Of a stretch of DNA of 64,000 nt, positions 16,688 to 26,100 are shown in pieces. The first letter of the stretch is position 1. Every line of letters begins with the position of its first letter. Source of the DNA: CAZICM01 sp964537685 (GTDB lineage: Bacteria; Myxococcota_A; Polyangia; Polyangiales; Polyangiaceae); the NCBI GenBank assembly GCA_964537685.1, contig CAZICM010000011.1, forward strand, positions 1 through 64,000. The letters run 5' to 3'. The translations under genes were made by a program, and so were the position numbers. The notes under the pieces were generated by a model. The model worked only from the letters and a program-made list of their open reading frames with translations. It was not told where the DNA came from and ran no database searches.

Positions 16688-17779
16688 ATGAGAAGCTATG
16701 CAGCGCTTAGTGGAATAGGCCTTGTCGCGTCGATCTTTGCACTGGCGACCTGTTATGAGGATCGAGCCATTGTCTTCGATGTGGATAAAGCAGGTCAAGG
16801 TGGCTCAATGGGACAAGGAGGGGCGGGAGGCCAGTCGCCCACGTCCGCGGCCAGCTCCGGTATTCTTGCAGGAAGCACCAGCTCTGGTCAAAGCAGCAGC
16901 TCCGGTTCAAGTTCGAGTTCGAGCTCGAGCAGCGGAGCGCCGCCTCTCGATTGTGCCAATATCCCCAAAGGCCCGTTTTCCTATAAAGTCCTAACAGGGC
17001 ATAAAGCCTCCGAGGATATGGACTTCGATAATGCGGGAAACCTGGTCGGAGCAGACAATGGCAATTTGTTTAAATCCACTTTTGATGGTCAATCCACCAT
17101 TTGGGTGCCCGGCGCGGGAGATTTTATTGCGGGCCTGCGCTTTAGCTCCAAAGGCGTTTTGGTCTATGCCAATGTAAACTCCAATTCGCTCTTTAAGATC
17201 ACCCCGCCTGCTACGAAAACCCTGTTGATCGGTGGGCTTGCCTATCCCAATGGAATGGACGCCGACGATAGCGGGCGCATTACCGTTGCCGAGCAAAACG
17301 CGAGTCAAGTCCGGCGTGTAAACCCCGACACAGGGGAATTCGATATCTTGGCGACCGGCCTGAACAATCCCAATGGCGTAAGCTACAGCCCCGACTACAA
17401 AACGGTGTATGTGGGCAGCTTTGGCGGTGGTATTATTTACAAAATTGAACTCGATGCCCAGGATAAACCCAAGCCTCATCAAATCTTCGCGCAGAACTTC
17501 GCGGATGGCGGGAGCTTTGATGGAATGGGCGTCGATGCTTGCGGCAACGTGTATGTTTGTGAATATATTGCCGCGAAAGTTTGGCGTATTCCGCCTTCCG
17601 GACAGGGTGCCGAGCTGGTGGTCGATCTGAGCAACGACACGAGCTGGATACCCAATTTGCAATGGGGATCGGGCATTGGCGGATGGGATCCGGAAGTGCT
17701 GTATGTACGCGATATTTCAAGTGGAAAAATGTATGAAGTTCCGGTCGGCGTGCCAGGTAAGCCCCGGAAATATCCGTGA
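16688..17779 (+). CDS. SMP-30/NHL-like beta-propeller lipoprotein
   Basis: The protein has 363 residues. A strong ribosome site (AGGAGTGAAGAG) precedes ATG 16688. The signal ends LATC (Cys 22), followed by a Gly/Ser-rich linker with a long poly-Ser run. Residues about 95-360 are blades such as LAYPNGMDADDSGRITVAEQ and LNNPNGVSYSPDYKTVYVGS, typical of the SMP-30/gluconolactonase/NHL propeller. It may bind or hydrolyse a lactone or sugar acid, but catalytic metal ligands are not confirmed. The following dikinase-like gene starts just after it, so they form an operon. A GC hairpin (16651-16667) sits in the 5' UTR and could affect expression. Confidence 0.82.
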   Translation: MRSYAALSGIGLVASIFALATCYEDRAIVFDVDKAGQGGSMGQGGAGGQSPTSAASSGILAGSTSSGQSSSSGSSSSSSSSSGAPPLDCANIPKGPFSYKVLTGHKASEDMDFDNAGNLVGADNGNLFKSTFDGQSTIWVPGAGDFIAGLRFSSKGVLVYANVNSNSLFKITPPATKTLLIGGLAYPNGMDADDSGRITVAEQNASQVRRVNPDTGEFDILATGLNNPNGVSYSPDYKTVYVGSFGGGIIYKIELDAQDKPKPHQIFAQNFADGGSFDGMGVDACGNVYVCEYIAAKVWRIPPSGQGAELVVDLSNDTSWIPNLQWGSGIGGWDPEVLYVRDISSGKMYEVPVGVPGKPRKYP

Positions 17780-17799
17780 AGGAAATGGGAGATATCAAG

Positions 17800-19812
17800 A
17801 TGAAGAAAATAGGTTTTCATTCATTAAAACAGCATGCAGGCGCCGCGGGGCTATTTCTCTTTGCGCTCGCTGCGGCGGGAGCGTGTGAGTCCAATCCCGT
17901 GGAGGGGACGACTGGCAAAGTCTGGTCTTGTGTGATTCCAGCGGGGCAAACTCCTGATTCTACAAGTGAAATTGGCTGCGCGCAGGATTTTGAAGTCTTG
18001 GGTTCAAGGCCGCTCGACGCCAGCATTCCAGGTGCCCGCTCCGCCAAGACCGTGATCGATAGAGCCGACGACAACAAGCTCTATTTTACCAATAGCAACA
18101 AATACCCCATCCACTACAACTTCGCGAGTGAACATTTATCGGGCAATGGCTTGCCCCCAATCGGAGACATTGGCCTCTTTAATCAATCTGAATACTATAG
18201 CCCGAGCCGGAGGTTTTTGCTTGGAGCAGTCACCTATTACGACAATCCGGGCGTTTGGGTGTATGAAATTGCTCCCTACGACACCTCCTCGCCCGAGATG
18301 ATTACCGAAGCCTATACCCGCATTCAAAAGGCGGCTTTCTTCGGTGACAAACTCTATTTTCACCCCACATCCGAGGGAATTGAGACACTTGCCGCGCAAT
18401 TACCTCCGTCGGTCAAGATCATGACCTCGGACGAACTATTTGCTGGGATCACCTACCAGCCGCTCAATCTGGGAGAATCTTATGGGCAATTGCGATTCTT
18501 TAATTCCACCAACCTAAACACAGCGTATGTTGGACCTAGGGATGTCGCCGTGCTCGATCGGGTGCCCAACGATATCGCCGTCGTGGCGGGCCTTATCACC
18601 GATGAGCTTCAAACCCCTCTCTCCCATGTGAACGTCCTCTCTCAAAACCGCGGCACCCCCAATATGGCGCTGCGAGGAGCCTTCAATAAGCCCGAATTCC
18701 GCGCTCTTGAAAATACATGGGTGCATTTGGTCGTAGATGCATTTGAATACAAAGTCGAACCGGCAACCAAAGAAGAGGCCGACGTATGGTGGGAAGCGCA
18801 TAAGCCCCCGCCCATTGTTGTGCCGCCGATGGACTTAACGGTCACAGAGCTGCGGGATATCGAACTCCTTCGGGTCAAAGATATTCCGATCTTTGGGGGC
18901 AAGGCAAGTCACTACGGCGACATGACCCAGATCGGCGAACTCGTTCCCCTGCCCAAAGCCTTTGCGATACCTTTCTATTATTACAAGCAGTTTATGCAGC
19001 AAAACGGCTTTGATGCCCAGGTGGATGCGATGCTGGTCGAAGAGCAATTCATCAACGATCCAGCCTACCGGGACACCCGTTTGGCCAAGCTAAGAGCCGA
19101 TATTTCGGTCGCCCCGATCGACGCGGCATTTGAGTCGGCGGTGCTGGCCAAGCTGGCCCAGGACTACCCCGGGTTCCCGATGCGCTTCAGGTCGAGCACC
19201 AACTCGGAAGATCTTAACGGCTTCACGGGAGCGGGCTTGTACACTTCAAAGACGGGAGATCCCAACGATCCCAAGAAACCTGTGGCCAACGCCATCCGCA
19301 ATGTATGGGCAAGTCTATGGAATTTCAGGGCTTTTGAAGAAAGAACCTACCGTGGAATTCCCCATAAGGATGTAGCGATGGCGCTTTTGGTCCACCGCTC
19401 ATTCCCCTCGGAATATGCCAACGGAGTCGCGCTGACGGCGAATATGTTTGATGCTACCCAGCCCGGTTTCTATATTAACGCTCAGCTTGGCGACACATCC
19501 GTTGTGCTACCCGATCCAGGCGTGACGGCGGATTCCTTCCTCTACTATTATTTTTATCCCGGCCAGCCCATTACGTTCTTCTCTCATTCCAGCCTAATTC
19601 CCGCCGGTCAAACGGTATTGAGCGTCGCTCAAACCTATAGGCTCGGGCAAGCGCTGGAAGCCATCCATCAGCATTTCTCACAATATTATCAAAATGGGAA
19701 TAATTTCTATGCAATGGATGTGGAATGGAAATTTGATGCGGATGGCGCGGGAGGCGAGCCCAAACTCTTTATCAAGCAAGCCAGGCCGCACTATGGGTGG
19801 GATAGCAATTGA
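17800..19812 (+). CDS. Lipoprotein with glucan water dikinase-like domain order
   Basis: The protein has 670 residues from ATG 17800, eight bases after GGGAGA, with a lipoprotein signal ending AGAC (Cys 29); upstream in-frame starts lack that fit. Residues about 265-300 carry a phosphohistidine swivelling domain with TPLSHVNVLSQNRGTP, where His is the carrier. From about 450 to the end is a pyruvate-phosphate-dikinase-type ATP-binding domain (MRFRSSTNSEDLNGFTGAGLY, NVWASLWNFRAFEE, final KQARPH). Phosphohistidine domain before ATP domain is the order of plant glucan water dikinases, the reverse of PEP synthase. It would phosphorylate an organic or glucan acceptor, yet the lipid anchor places it where ATP is scarce. 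Substrate and activity are unknown. Confidence 0.8.
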   Translation: MKKIGFHSLKQHAGAAGLFLFALAAAGACESNPVEGTTGKVWSCVIPAGQTPDSTSEIGCAQDFEVLGSRPLDASIPGARSAKTVIDRADDNKLYFTNSNKYPIHYNFASEHLSGNGLPPIGDIGLFNQSEYYSPSRRFLLGAVTYYDNPGVWVYEIAPYDTSSPEMITEAYTRIQKAAFFGDKLYFHPTSEGIETLAAQLPPSVKIMTSDELFAGITYQPLNLGESYGQLRFFNSTNLNTAYVGPRDVAVLDRVPNDIAVVAGLITDELQTPLSHVNVLSQNRGTPNMALRGAFNKPEFRALENTWVHLVVDAFEYKVEPATKEEADVWWEAHKPPPIVVPPMDLTVTELRDIELLRVKDIPIFGGKASHYGDMTQIGELVPLPKAFAIPFYYYKQFMQQNGFDAQVDAMLVEEQFINDPAYRDTRLAKLRADISVAPIDAAFESAVLAKLAQDYPGFPMRFRSSTNSEDLNGFTGAGLYTSKTGDPNDPKKPVANAIRNVWASLWNFRAFEERTYRGIPHKDVAMALLVHRSFPSEYANGVALTANMFDATQPGFYINAQLGDTSVVLPDPGVTADSFLYYYFYPGQPITFFSHSSLIPAGQTVLSVAQTYRLGQALEAIHQHFSQYYQNGNNFYAMDVEWKFDADGAGGEPKLFIKQARPHYGWDSN

Positions 19813-19825
19813 TTAAGATATTTCT

Positions 19826-20809
19826 CTAGATACACGTTCCCTTGGGCACATCACAGGTCTTCCCCATGGGGCATGGATGAGTCGCATCACAAGGAATATG
19901 ATCGGCCACCTCCAGAACGCCCAGCACATGAGAAAAGACCTCGAAGCGCACACAACCCGGACCCACCTTCACCGAATCCAGCGTGTGCCGAATCAGATGA
20001 CCATTGGGAAAGCCCGTCACTCCAAAGCCGACCAGTTGAGTGAGCAGGCTCGCGGGAATCTCCGCCGAGCCTGTATCCTTTAGCTCACACACCAGCTCCA
20101 CCGGTGAAAGTCCGTGCTGATCCACATTCAGCCGCACGCGAATCGTCGCATTTGGAGCCGAATTATCAGGCGTCCATGTGATCGCAAGGGGCTGGTCCTT
20201 CTTGATAAGCCATGTCATCGCCGGAATCTCAATGGGAGCAAAACCCTGCCCATACATCGTAAATCCAGGGTAATCTCCGCCTGTTGCCTTTAGCGTAATG
20301 GCCGCTCCCGGCGAAAATGCAGGATGAGGCAAAGATGTATCAAAATAGGTGCTCGGCGGCATGGTGGGAGTCATTAACACGGCCTTTTGAAGACCCGTTA
20401 CAGAGACATCGCCCACACTCTTGGGCAGGGGATAGGGAATACACGTTCCATCCTGAGAACAGGTTTGGTCCGCGTTGCAAGCGGGATTGCAGAAAGGATT
20501 CTTACGCTGCCAAAGCGTACAATCCCCCTCCTTACCCACCTGAGTCAATATTTTAGAAGGCACGACACCATCCAGCACCTCACCGGCCACGACCGAATAA
20601 TCTGTCTCATGCTGGACCGCAAAATATCCAATCTCTTCCGCGGATGCGCATTCCCCCCGAAACACGGGCATTTCTGCTTGGCCTCCGCTTCCCCCGCCTC
20701 CGTTGGAGGCGCCTGTGCCGCTCCCGCCCTCGCCTCCACCGCTACAAGCTGCGGTAGCCAGAAAACCAGCGCCCAAAATCAAGTGAAAGGAACGAAAAAA
20801 TGGTTTCAT
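19826..20809 (-). CDS. Gly-rich lipoprotein of unknown function
   Basis: The protein has 327 residues. ATG 20809 has AAGGAG six bases upstream; longer forms add about 95 residues read antisense through the flippase start region and are rejected. The signal ends TAAC (Cys 22), then a Gly/Ser linker. Two small Cys clusters resemble the EGF-like tags of myxobacterial secreted proteins (CNADQTCSQDGTC in the middle and CDATHPCPMGKTC at the end). The region between is beta-rich and unrecognised. It converges with the dikinase-like gene and is divergent from the flippase. Confidence 0.75.
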   Translation of the reverse strand: MKPFFRSFHLILGAGFLATAACSGGGEGGSGTGASNGGGGSGGQAEMPVFRGECASAEEIGYFAVQHETDYSVVAGEVLDGVVPSKILTQVGKEGDCTLWQRKNPFCNPACNADQTCSQDGTCIPYPLPKSVGDVSVTGLQKAVLMTPTMPPSTYFDTSLPHPAFSPGAAITLKATGGDYPGFTMYGQGFAPIEIPAMTWLIKKDQPLAITWTPDNSAPNATIRVRLNVDQHGLSPVELVCELKDTGSAEIPASLLTQLVGFGVTGFPNGHLIRHTLDSVKVGPGCVRFEVFSHVLGVLEVADHIPCDATHPCPMGKTCDVPKGTCI

Positions 20810-20945
20810 AACAAGCTCCTTGGATGTACCGGCGAAGAACATAGCGGCCAGGAGCGGGCCTTGTCGAGGGGATTTTGCCGCTCCAGCAAGAACCTGCGCA
20901 CAAATGCCTTGCATACGAGACACAGCTTGGCCTAAAAGCCAGGGC

Positions 20946-22529
20946 GTGTCCGACAGCTCAACCAAAAACCGCAGCGAAGAAGCCAAAAACCCGGCCCCCA
21001 ACGCCGACGCAGCCAGAAGCGCGGGCCGCGGAGGTCTAGCCATCGCCGTCGCCAAAGTCTCCTTTATCCTCTTTGGCTTTGCCCAGCAAATCATCCTTCC
21101 CCGTCTCCTCGGCGTCGATGGCTATGGCGAAGTATCCCGGGTTCTTGCCGTCATCAGCATTCTCAACAACATTATCGTCGCCGTCGGCATTCAAGGCGTA
21201 TCGCGAAGCGTTTCGGGGGCCGCGCCCGATCAAATCCCTGTCATCTTCCGCCGCACACTATGGATTCACACGGCTTTAGCCGCCCTTGTTTCCCTTATTT
21301 TTGCCCTCGCGGCCCCCACCATCGCCGGCTTTATCGGCGCGCCCCATATTTCCGTGCCTTTACGTATTTCAGCGGCCATCATCTTACTCTATGGAATATA
21401 TGCCCCCCTTGTGGGCTCCCTCAACGGCCGCCGCCTCTTCCTCGATCAAGCCGGCCTCGATATTTTATATGGAATTCTGCGAACTTCGGCCATTGCCTTT
21501 GGCGCCCTTCTCTTCCTAAACAGCGGCAAGAGCGGCGTTACCGGTGCCATCAGCGGCTTTGTCAGCGCCGCTTTTGTCATCATTCCCCTGGCCATTACCC
21601 GAAGCGGCTTGGGCAAAGCCCCATCCACGAATTCCCCCCCACCCCATACCGATCAATACCTTCGGTTCCTCGTCCTTCTATCGGGCGGACAAATCTTCCT
21701 CAACTTGCTGCTCCAGACCGACTTTATGCTCCTTAGCCGCTTCACGGGCCTGGGCGCCCTCCAAAGCGGCCAAGGCGAAAAAGCCGCCGACCAACTGATG
21801 GGCGTCTACCGGGGAGCCCAACTCTTCGCCTTCCTCCCCTACCAACTCTTAATGTCCATCACCTTTATCCTCTTTCCCCTGCTCGCCAAAGCCCATGCCG
21901 AGGGCGACAAGCTGGCCGTCACCCATTACACCAAAACCGGTGTACGCCTCTCTTTTCTGCTCACCGGCCTCCTCTGCGGCACCGTATCGGCCCTCGCTCC
22001 CCATCTGCTCCGCTTCGCCTTTCCAGAAGAAATTTGGGCCAATGGAGCCACCACATTGCGCATACTTTCCCTAGGTCTAGGCACCTTTGCGATCTTGGGC
22101 ATAAGCTGCGCCGCCCTCACCAGCCTGGGCCGCGAACGCGAAACCGCCCTGCTCACGCTGTCGGCCGTTGTTTTAATCGCCGCCGCCTGCACCCTCAGCC
22201 TACCCAGCGTTGCATTTGGCACATCCATGCTTCATACGGCGGCCATCGCCACATCCGGCTCACTCCTCATCATGACCATTGCCGGTGCCTTTCGGCTCAA
22301 GCGGGTTGCTGGAGGCTTTGTCGATCTGCTCACCATCGTGCGAGTTCTTGGGTCTACCGCCGCCACCCTGTGGATAGGCACCAAACTCCCATGGATGGGC
22401 AAATTAATGGTCCCCGTCCAGGCCATGGGCACGGTCATGATCTACATTGTACTGCTGATCCTGACCCGAGAACTGGGCAAAGCCGATCTACAGATTCTGC
22501 GCAGAACCATCGGCCGAAAAAGCGCATAA
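20946..22529 (+). CDS. Polysaccharide flippase (Wzx/MVF superfamily)
   Basis: About 527 residues are read from GTG 20946. The start is uncertain: the open frame runs back to 20820 without a good ribosome site. After a charged N-terminus there are around 12-14 hydrophobic helices, with the opening motif AKVSFILFGFAQQIILPRLLGVDGYGEVSRV typical of O-antigen and exopolysaccharide flippases. It would move undecaprenyl-linked sugar repeat units across the inner membrane. No glycosyltransferases or polymerase lie next to it, so its pathway is elsewhere in the genome. Confidence 0.85.
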   Translation: MSDSSTKNRSEEAKNPAPNADAARSAGRGGLAIAVAKVSFILFGFAQQIILPRLLGVDGYGEVSRVLAVISILNNIIVAVGIQGVSRSVSGAAPDQIPVIFRRTLWIHTALAALVSLIFALAAPTIAGFIGAPHISVPLRISAAIILLYGIYAPLVGSLNGRRLFLDQAGLDILYGILRTSAIAFGALLFLNSGKSGVTGAISGFVSAAFVIIPLAITRSGLGKAPSTNSPPPHTDQYLRFLVLLSGGQIFLNLLLQTDFMLLSRFTGLGALQSGQGEKAADQLMGVYRGAQLFAFLPYQLLMSITFILFPLLAKAHAEGDKLAVTHYTKTGVRLSFLLTGLLCGTVSALAPHLLRFAFPEEIWANGATTLRILSLGLGTFAILGISCAALTSLGRERETALLTLSAVVLIAAACTLSLPSVAFGTSMLHTAAIATSGSLLIMTIAGAFRLKRVAGGFVDLLTIVRVLGSTAATLWIGTKLPWMGKLMVPVQAMGTVMIYIVLLILTRELGKADLQILRRTIGRKSA

Positions 22530-22552
22530 ATCAGCGCAAACCAAAACGGGAA

Positions 22553-23458
22553 TCAAGAAATAATCAACTCGTGAATTTTCCCCCGCCCCTTCGCCTGACA
22601 ATTCACCGCCCTCGACGCCAGCACCTCGCGAATTTCAAAGCTTCCCCCATACAGCTCGCGCACCAGCCCCGCCGCCGAATTCGATAGCATCACCGATACG
22701 CCTTTACGCTTCAGCACCCGCGCCACATCCCTTAGCTTCGTTTGATGTTCCGCCCCAAAGCCTTCCGCCGTATATCCCACAAACAAAGAAGTCGCCGACA
22801 GCGGCACATAAGGCGGATCGAAATAAACAAAATCGCCTTCCCTTGCGCGCCCCGCAACGGCCGAAAAGTCCTCAAGCAGAATTTCCACGCTGGAAAGCGC
22901 CTTTGAACATGCTCTCAGGTTTTCGCTATCGCAAATACAAGGGTTTTTATATCTACCCAGCGGCACATTAAACTGATTCTTGCTATTGACCCGGTATAAC
23001 CCATTAAACGCCGTCTTATTTAAATAGATAAACCACGCGGCCACCTCCGCATCACTCCGCTGATCGATAGGCAAAGCCCGCAGCTCATAGAAAAACGCCT
23101 TTGAATGAAGAGGCTTATACCGCTCCAGCCGCTCAATCACCTCTTCCACATGATCGCGCACACCCCGGTACGTGCGCACAAGCCTTGAATTGCTATCCGA
23201 AAGCACAGCACGCTTGGGCCGCATCGCAAAAAACAGCGCGCCACCGCCCACAAAAGGCTCGTGATATGTGCCAAACAGCTTTGGCTTCGTGGCCAAGAGC
23301 TCCGGCAGCAATTGCCTTTTCCCACCCACCCATTTTAAAAAAGGCCGGGGAGGGGGAGCAGGCTCAAAGCCCGCCGCGTGTTCAAAGCTCAGCCCGCCCG
23401 AGAACTCGGCGTGCCCCGTGGAATCCAGACCAGAGAGATGTGAGTCCAGCGCATCCAT
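22553..23458 (-). CDS. dam: Orphan DNA adenine methylase (D12 class)
   Basis: The 301-residue protein has the SAM motif FLKWVGGKRQL (40-50), the FVGGGALF motif and catalytic DPPY (about 213-216), the hallmarks of alpha-class Dam-type N6-adenine methylases, most often specific for GATC. An extra 38-residue N-terminus precedes the fold. No restriction enzyme or mobile gene is adjacent, so it is probably a solitary methylase with a regulatory, repair or anti-restriction role. Specificity is inferred from family alone. Confidence 0.92.
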   Translation of the reverse strand: MDALDSHLSGLDSTGHAEFSGGLSFEHAAGFEPAPPPRPFLKWVGGKRQLLPELLATKPKLFGTYHEPFVGGGALFFAMRPKRAVLSDSNSRLVRTYRGVRDHVEEVIERLERYKPLHSKAFFYELRALPIDQRSDAEVAAWFIYLNKTAFNGLYRVNSKNQFNVPLGRYKNPCICDSENLRACSKALSSVEILLEDFSAVAGRAREGDFVYFDPPYVPLSATSLFVGYTAEGFGAEHQTKLRDVARVLKRKGVSVMLSNSAAGLVRELYGGSFEIREVLASRAVNCQAKGRGKIHELIIS

Positions 23459-23573
23459 AGCGCTGCCCCTATAAAACTAGGCCATATGCGGGGCCAACAA
23501 AGCGGGACCGATTTTTTTGCGCCCCACATTTTTTCTTAAAATCGGCGCGGGCATCGGCTACAGTCCGCCCGCC

Positions 23574-24596
23574 ATGAACAGCCGACAAGCTCTCGATCCC
23601 GCGCTCTACCCCGAGCTTTTGGACTATCACATCTGGCTCGGCGCCGACCTGGTGCGCCGCCTTCATATCGCCAACGCCGTCGCTGCCTCGCTGGGCGAAG
23701 AGTTCAGGGTGGACGACACGCCTCCCGAACAAGGCAAAGAAAGAGAAGATCCCGCCGAATGGTCGGACGAAGAACTCGACGGCCACTATGACGATTTAGG
23801 ATCGGCGGTACGCACCGCGCCCTTTCGCATTCTTCATCAGAAAACGGGCATTCCATTTCAAATTGTTCCCGGCGGCAGCTATTTAATGGGCTATTCCGAG
23901 GACGAAGAAGCCTATTTTTCGGGCGATGAATTCCGCAATTCCGAGCGCGCCGAAATTATTTTAGAATCCGATGAACTGGAGCCCCTCCACATGCAGACCC
24001 CGGCGATGAGGCCGGTGCATGAAGTCAGCCTCAAGCCCTATTTGCTGGCGGAAATCCCGCTGACTGGCGAAATGCTTGAACATTTGGGGCTCAATCTCAA
24101 AAAGAGCAATGTGCGCCGCATCTTCGAATCTCCCACGGGAGTGACGTATGTATTGCCTGAGGAAGCGCATAAACTGCTATCGAAAAACAAGTTCCGCCTG
24201 CCCAGCGAATCGGAATGGGAGCACGCCTGCCGGGCTGGGACGCGGACCTTGTTTTTCTGGGGCAACGAGATACCTGAACAGCCCAACGACAAGGTTAACC
24301 GCTTTGGACTCGCGGATTTAGGCAATCATGCCGAGCTATGCGCGGACGGCTGGCATGATAGCTATGCAAACGCGCCGGACGACGGAAGCGCATGGGAAGG
24401 AGACGCTCAGCGCCTGGTCACGCGGGGCGGAGCGGCGAGCTGTTTTCCATGGCAGGATTGCGGAGAATGGCAATTGATGATGTCGGCGCTGCGCAATTCG
24501 GTAAATGTATCGGCCAAGTCCACTGTGGATAAGCAAGTAGCTATCCGCCCCGCGATTTCGATAGAGCTTGCGATAATGCCTGTTCAGCAGAAGTGA
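23574..24596 (+). CDS. SUMF1/formylglycine-generating-enzyme-like protein
   Basis: The protein has 340 residues from ATG 23574; upstream codons in the open frame lie in the promoter-like stretch. No signal peptide is present, so it is cytoplasmic. The N-terminal quarter is acidic and unrecognised. From about residue 105 it is a SUMF1 fold: IPFQIVPGGSYLMG, the insertion-type middle, RLPSESEWEHACRAG, then VTRGGAA and the late Arg-Pro. The paired cysteines that use copper in true formylglycine-generating enzymes are not obvious, so it may be a structural relative. No sulfatase lies nearby. Confidence 0.8.
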   Translation: MNSRQALDPALYPELLDYHIWLGADLVRRLHIANAVAASLGEEFRVDDTPPEQGKEREDPAEWSDEELDGHYDDLGSAVRTAPFRILHQKTGIPFQIVPGGSYLMGYSEDEEAYFSGDEFRNSERAEIILESDELEPLHMQTPAMRPVHEVSLKPYLLAEIPLTGEMLEHLGLNLKKSNVRRIFESPTGVTYVLPEEAHKLLSKNKFRLPSESEWEHACRAGTRTLFFWGNEIPEQPNDKVNRFGLADLGNHAELCADGWHDSYANAPDDGSAWEGDAQRLVTRGGAASCFPWQDCGEWQLMMSALRNSVNVSAKSTVDKQVAIRPAISIELAIMPVQQK

Positions 24597-24610
24597 GCTG
24601 CCCCGTTACC

Positions 24611-25936
24611 TTAAAAACAGCAAGCAATCGGCTTTTGCGTCGTACAGTTCCCCCCATTGCTGATGCCCGCCGAAGGCAGCACATAGGTTCCCGAATAAGA
24701 GCCTGTCAAATCGGTCCAGTCGTTGCACGTATAACTGCCCACGGAACGGCCAAATGCCGGCGAGCCGCCCGTGGTGTATGCACCCGTAATATCCAGGGAA
24801 GGATCAATCCATGCACCCACGGCTGGAGGAGCCGTGCTGGAAACAGATCGCAGATACTCGGCGGCGTGGCACATATGCGCTCCTGAAAATTCGGCGTTGC
24901 AGGCGCCATGCATCGCGGAGCGCCCGCTCATCGAAGCAGACGCGCTTGTAAACCCGGCAAAGGCGACTTTAGGGGCCGCATTGCAGCACGCAAGCGGTTT
25001 GGTCGTCGTGCACACGCCGCCGTTGCTTATACCGCCGCTCGGCTTTACATAGGTTCCCGAATAAGAACCCGTATTGTCCGTCCACTGGTTGCATGTATAA
25101 CTACCAGCATTTCGGCCCAAGCTGGGAGCTCCACCGACCGTATAGGCCCCGTCCAAGGTGATACTCGGATCCAACCATGCTCCCGACGCGGGAATAACGG
25201 CGGCCGTGGTGGATTGAATAAATTCGGAACTGTGACACAAGTGAGCTCCTGGAAACTCGGCCGCGCAAATGGAATGGGCAAGATGCCGCCCGCCCATATT
25301 GCCTAGATAGCTATTGACGGTAAACCCTGCAAACCCCCATTCGTCTTCGCCATAGGCCCCGCTGCCCGGCGGGCCGGCCGGACCTTGAGGACCCGGATTG
25401 CCTGCGGGGCCTGGAGGTCCAGCAGGGCCTTGAAGCCCTTGGATACCTGTCGCTCCCGTTGGACCAAGCGCACCTATTGGACCAGCCGGACCAGCCGGAC
25501 CCATATCGCCTGTAGCTCCTGTAGCTCCCGCGGGTCCAGCCGCGCCCGTAGCACCGGTGCCTCCTGTTGCTCCCATCGCCCCCGTCGCGCCCTGAGCACC
25601 TTGAAGCCCCTGAAGTCCCTGGGGACCCATCATACCCATTGGACCTTGAGCACCGGTTGCCCCCGTTGGACCCACATCGCCTTGAGGCCCTGCCGGACCC
25701 ATAGGACCGGCCATTCCTTGAACGCCTTGAGGCCCTTCCGGGCCAATCATACCTTCAGGTCCAGTGGACCCCGTTGGACCCAAAGCTCCATCGGCGCCTG
25801 GCGGACCTTCGGGGCCGGTTGCCCCCCGCGTAGCCTCCTCGCCGGTTGTACCGCATGCCAGGGCCGAAAAACCGAGCCAAACCATCGCCACACCCAAGTG
25901 CAGTGGCTTCTTCCAATTGCGGAGTTCTCGTTGCAT
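24611..25936 (-). CDS. Collagen-like lipoprotein with two tandem C-terminal domains
   Basis: The protein has 441 residues. The signal ends ALAC (Cys 28). Residues about 33-195 are Gly-X-Y repeats (GPQG, GATG, GPAG), a bacterial collagen triple helix. It ends in two copies of an about 110-residue Cys-containing domain (203-315 and 325-441), each with the order FAGFT, H(x)CxAEFxGAHxCHxxE, AWxDPS, GSYTCNxWTDxTGSYSGTY, ISNGGxC and KPxACC. I do not know a function for this domain. A surface trimeric fibre displaying six binding domains is the likely form, for adhesion or matrix. Confidence 0.85.
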   Translation of the reverse strand: MQRELRNWKKPLHLGVAMVWLGFSALACGTTGEEATRGATGPEGPPGADGALGPTGSTGPEGMIGPEGPQGVQGMAGPMGPAGPQGDVGPTGATGAQGPMGMMGPQGLQGLQGAQGATGAMGATGGTGATGAAGPAGATGATGDMGPAGPAGPIGALGPTGATGIQGLQGPAGPPGPAGNPGPQGPAGPPGSGAYGEDEWGFAGFTVNSYLGNMGGRHLAHSICAAEFPGAHLCHSSEFIQSTTAAVIPASGAWLDPSITLDGAYTVGGAPSLGRNAGSYTCNQWTDNTGSYSGTYVKPSGGISNGGVCTTTKPLACCNAAPKVAFAGFTSASASMSGRSAMHGACNAEFSGAHMCHAAEYLRSVSSTAPPAVGAWIDPSLDITGAYTTGGSPAFGRSVGSYTCNDWTDLTGSYSGTYVLPSAGISNGGNCTTQKPIACCF

Positions 25937-26059
25937 GCGTCACACATACCAAAGATGGTTCCGCGGAATCAAGCGCGAACGGCGAAAAAAACCGGGATGC
26001 CAATAAAAACAAAAATACAAAAAAACAAAAAACATCGATTCACCCTCTTGATAATATCC

Positions 26060-26088
26060 TTGCCTCACTCGAATGCCATTGCTAGGGT
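26060..26088 (+). promoter_or_regulatory. Promoter of the AAA/PD-(D/E)XK gene
   Basis: TTGCCT (26060-26065) and TAGGGT (26083-26088) are 17 bases apart. The ATG at 26101 is 12 bases past the -10, leaving a 5' UTR of about six bases and no ribosome site. The same -10, TAGGGT, occurs at 7397. Confidence 0.55.
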
Positions 26089-26100
26089 TGCCCTCGCGCC

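Noticed and set aside
24611..25936. Repeats that look CRISPR-like at low resolution
   Set aside because: They are Gly-X-Y codons of a collagen gene with no fixed repeat and spacer lengths. The same holds for the thrombospondin repeats.
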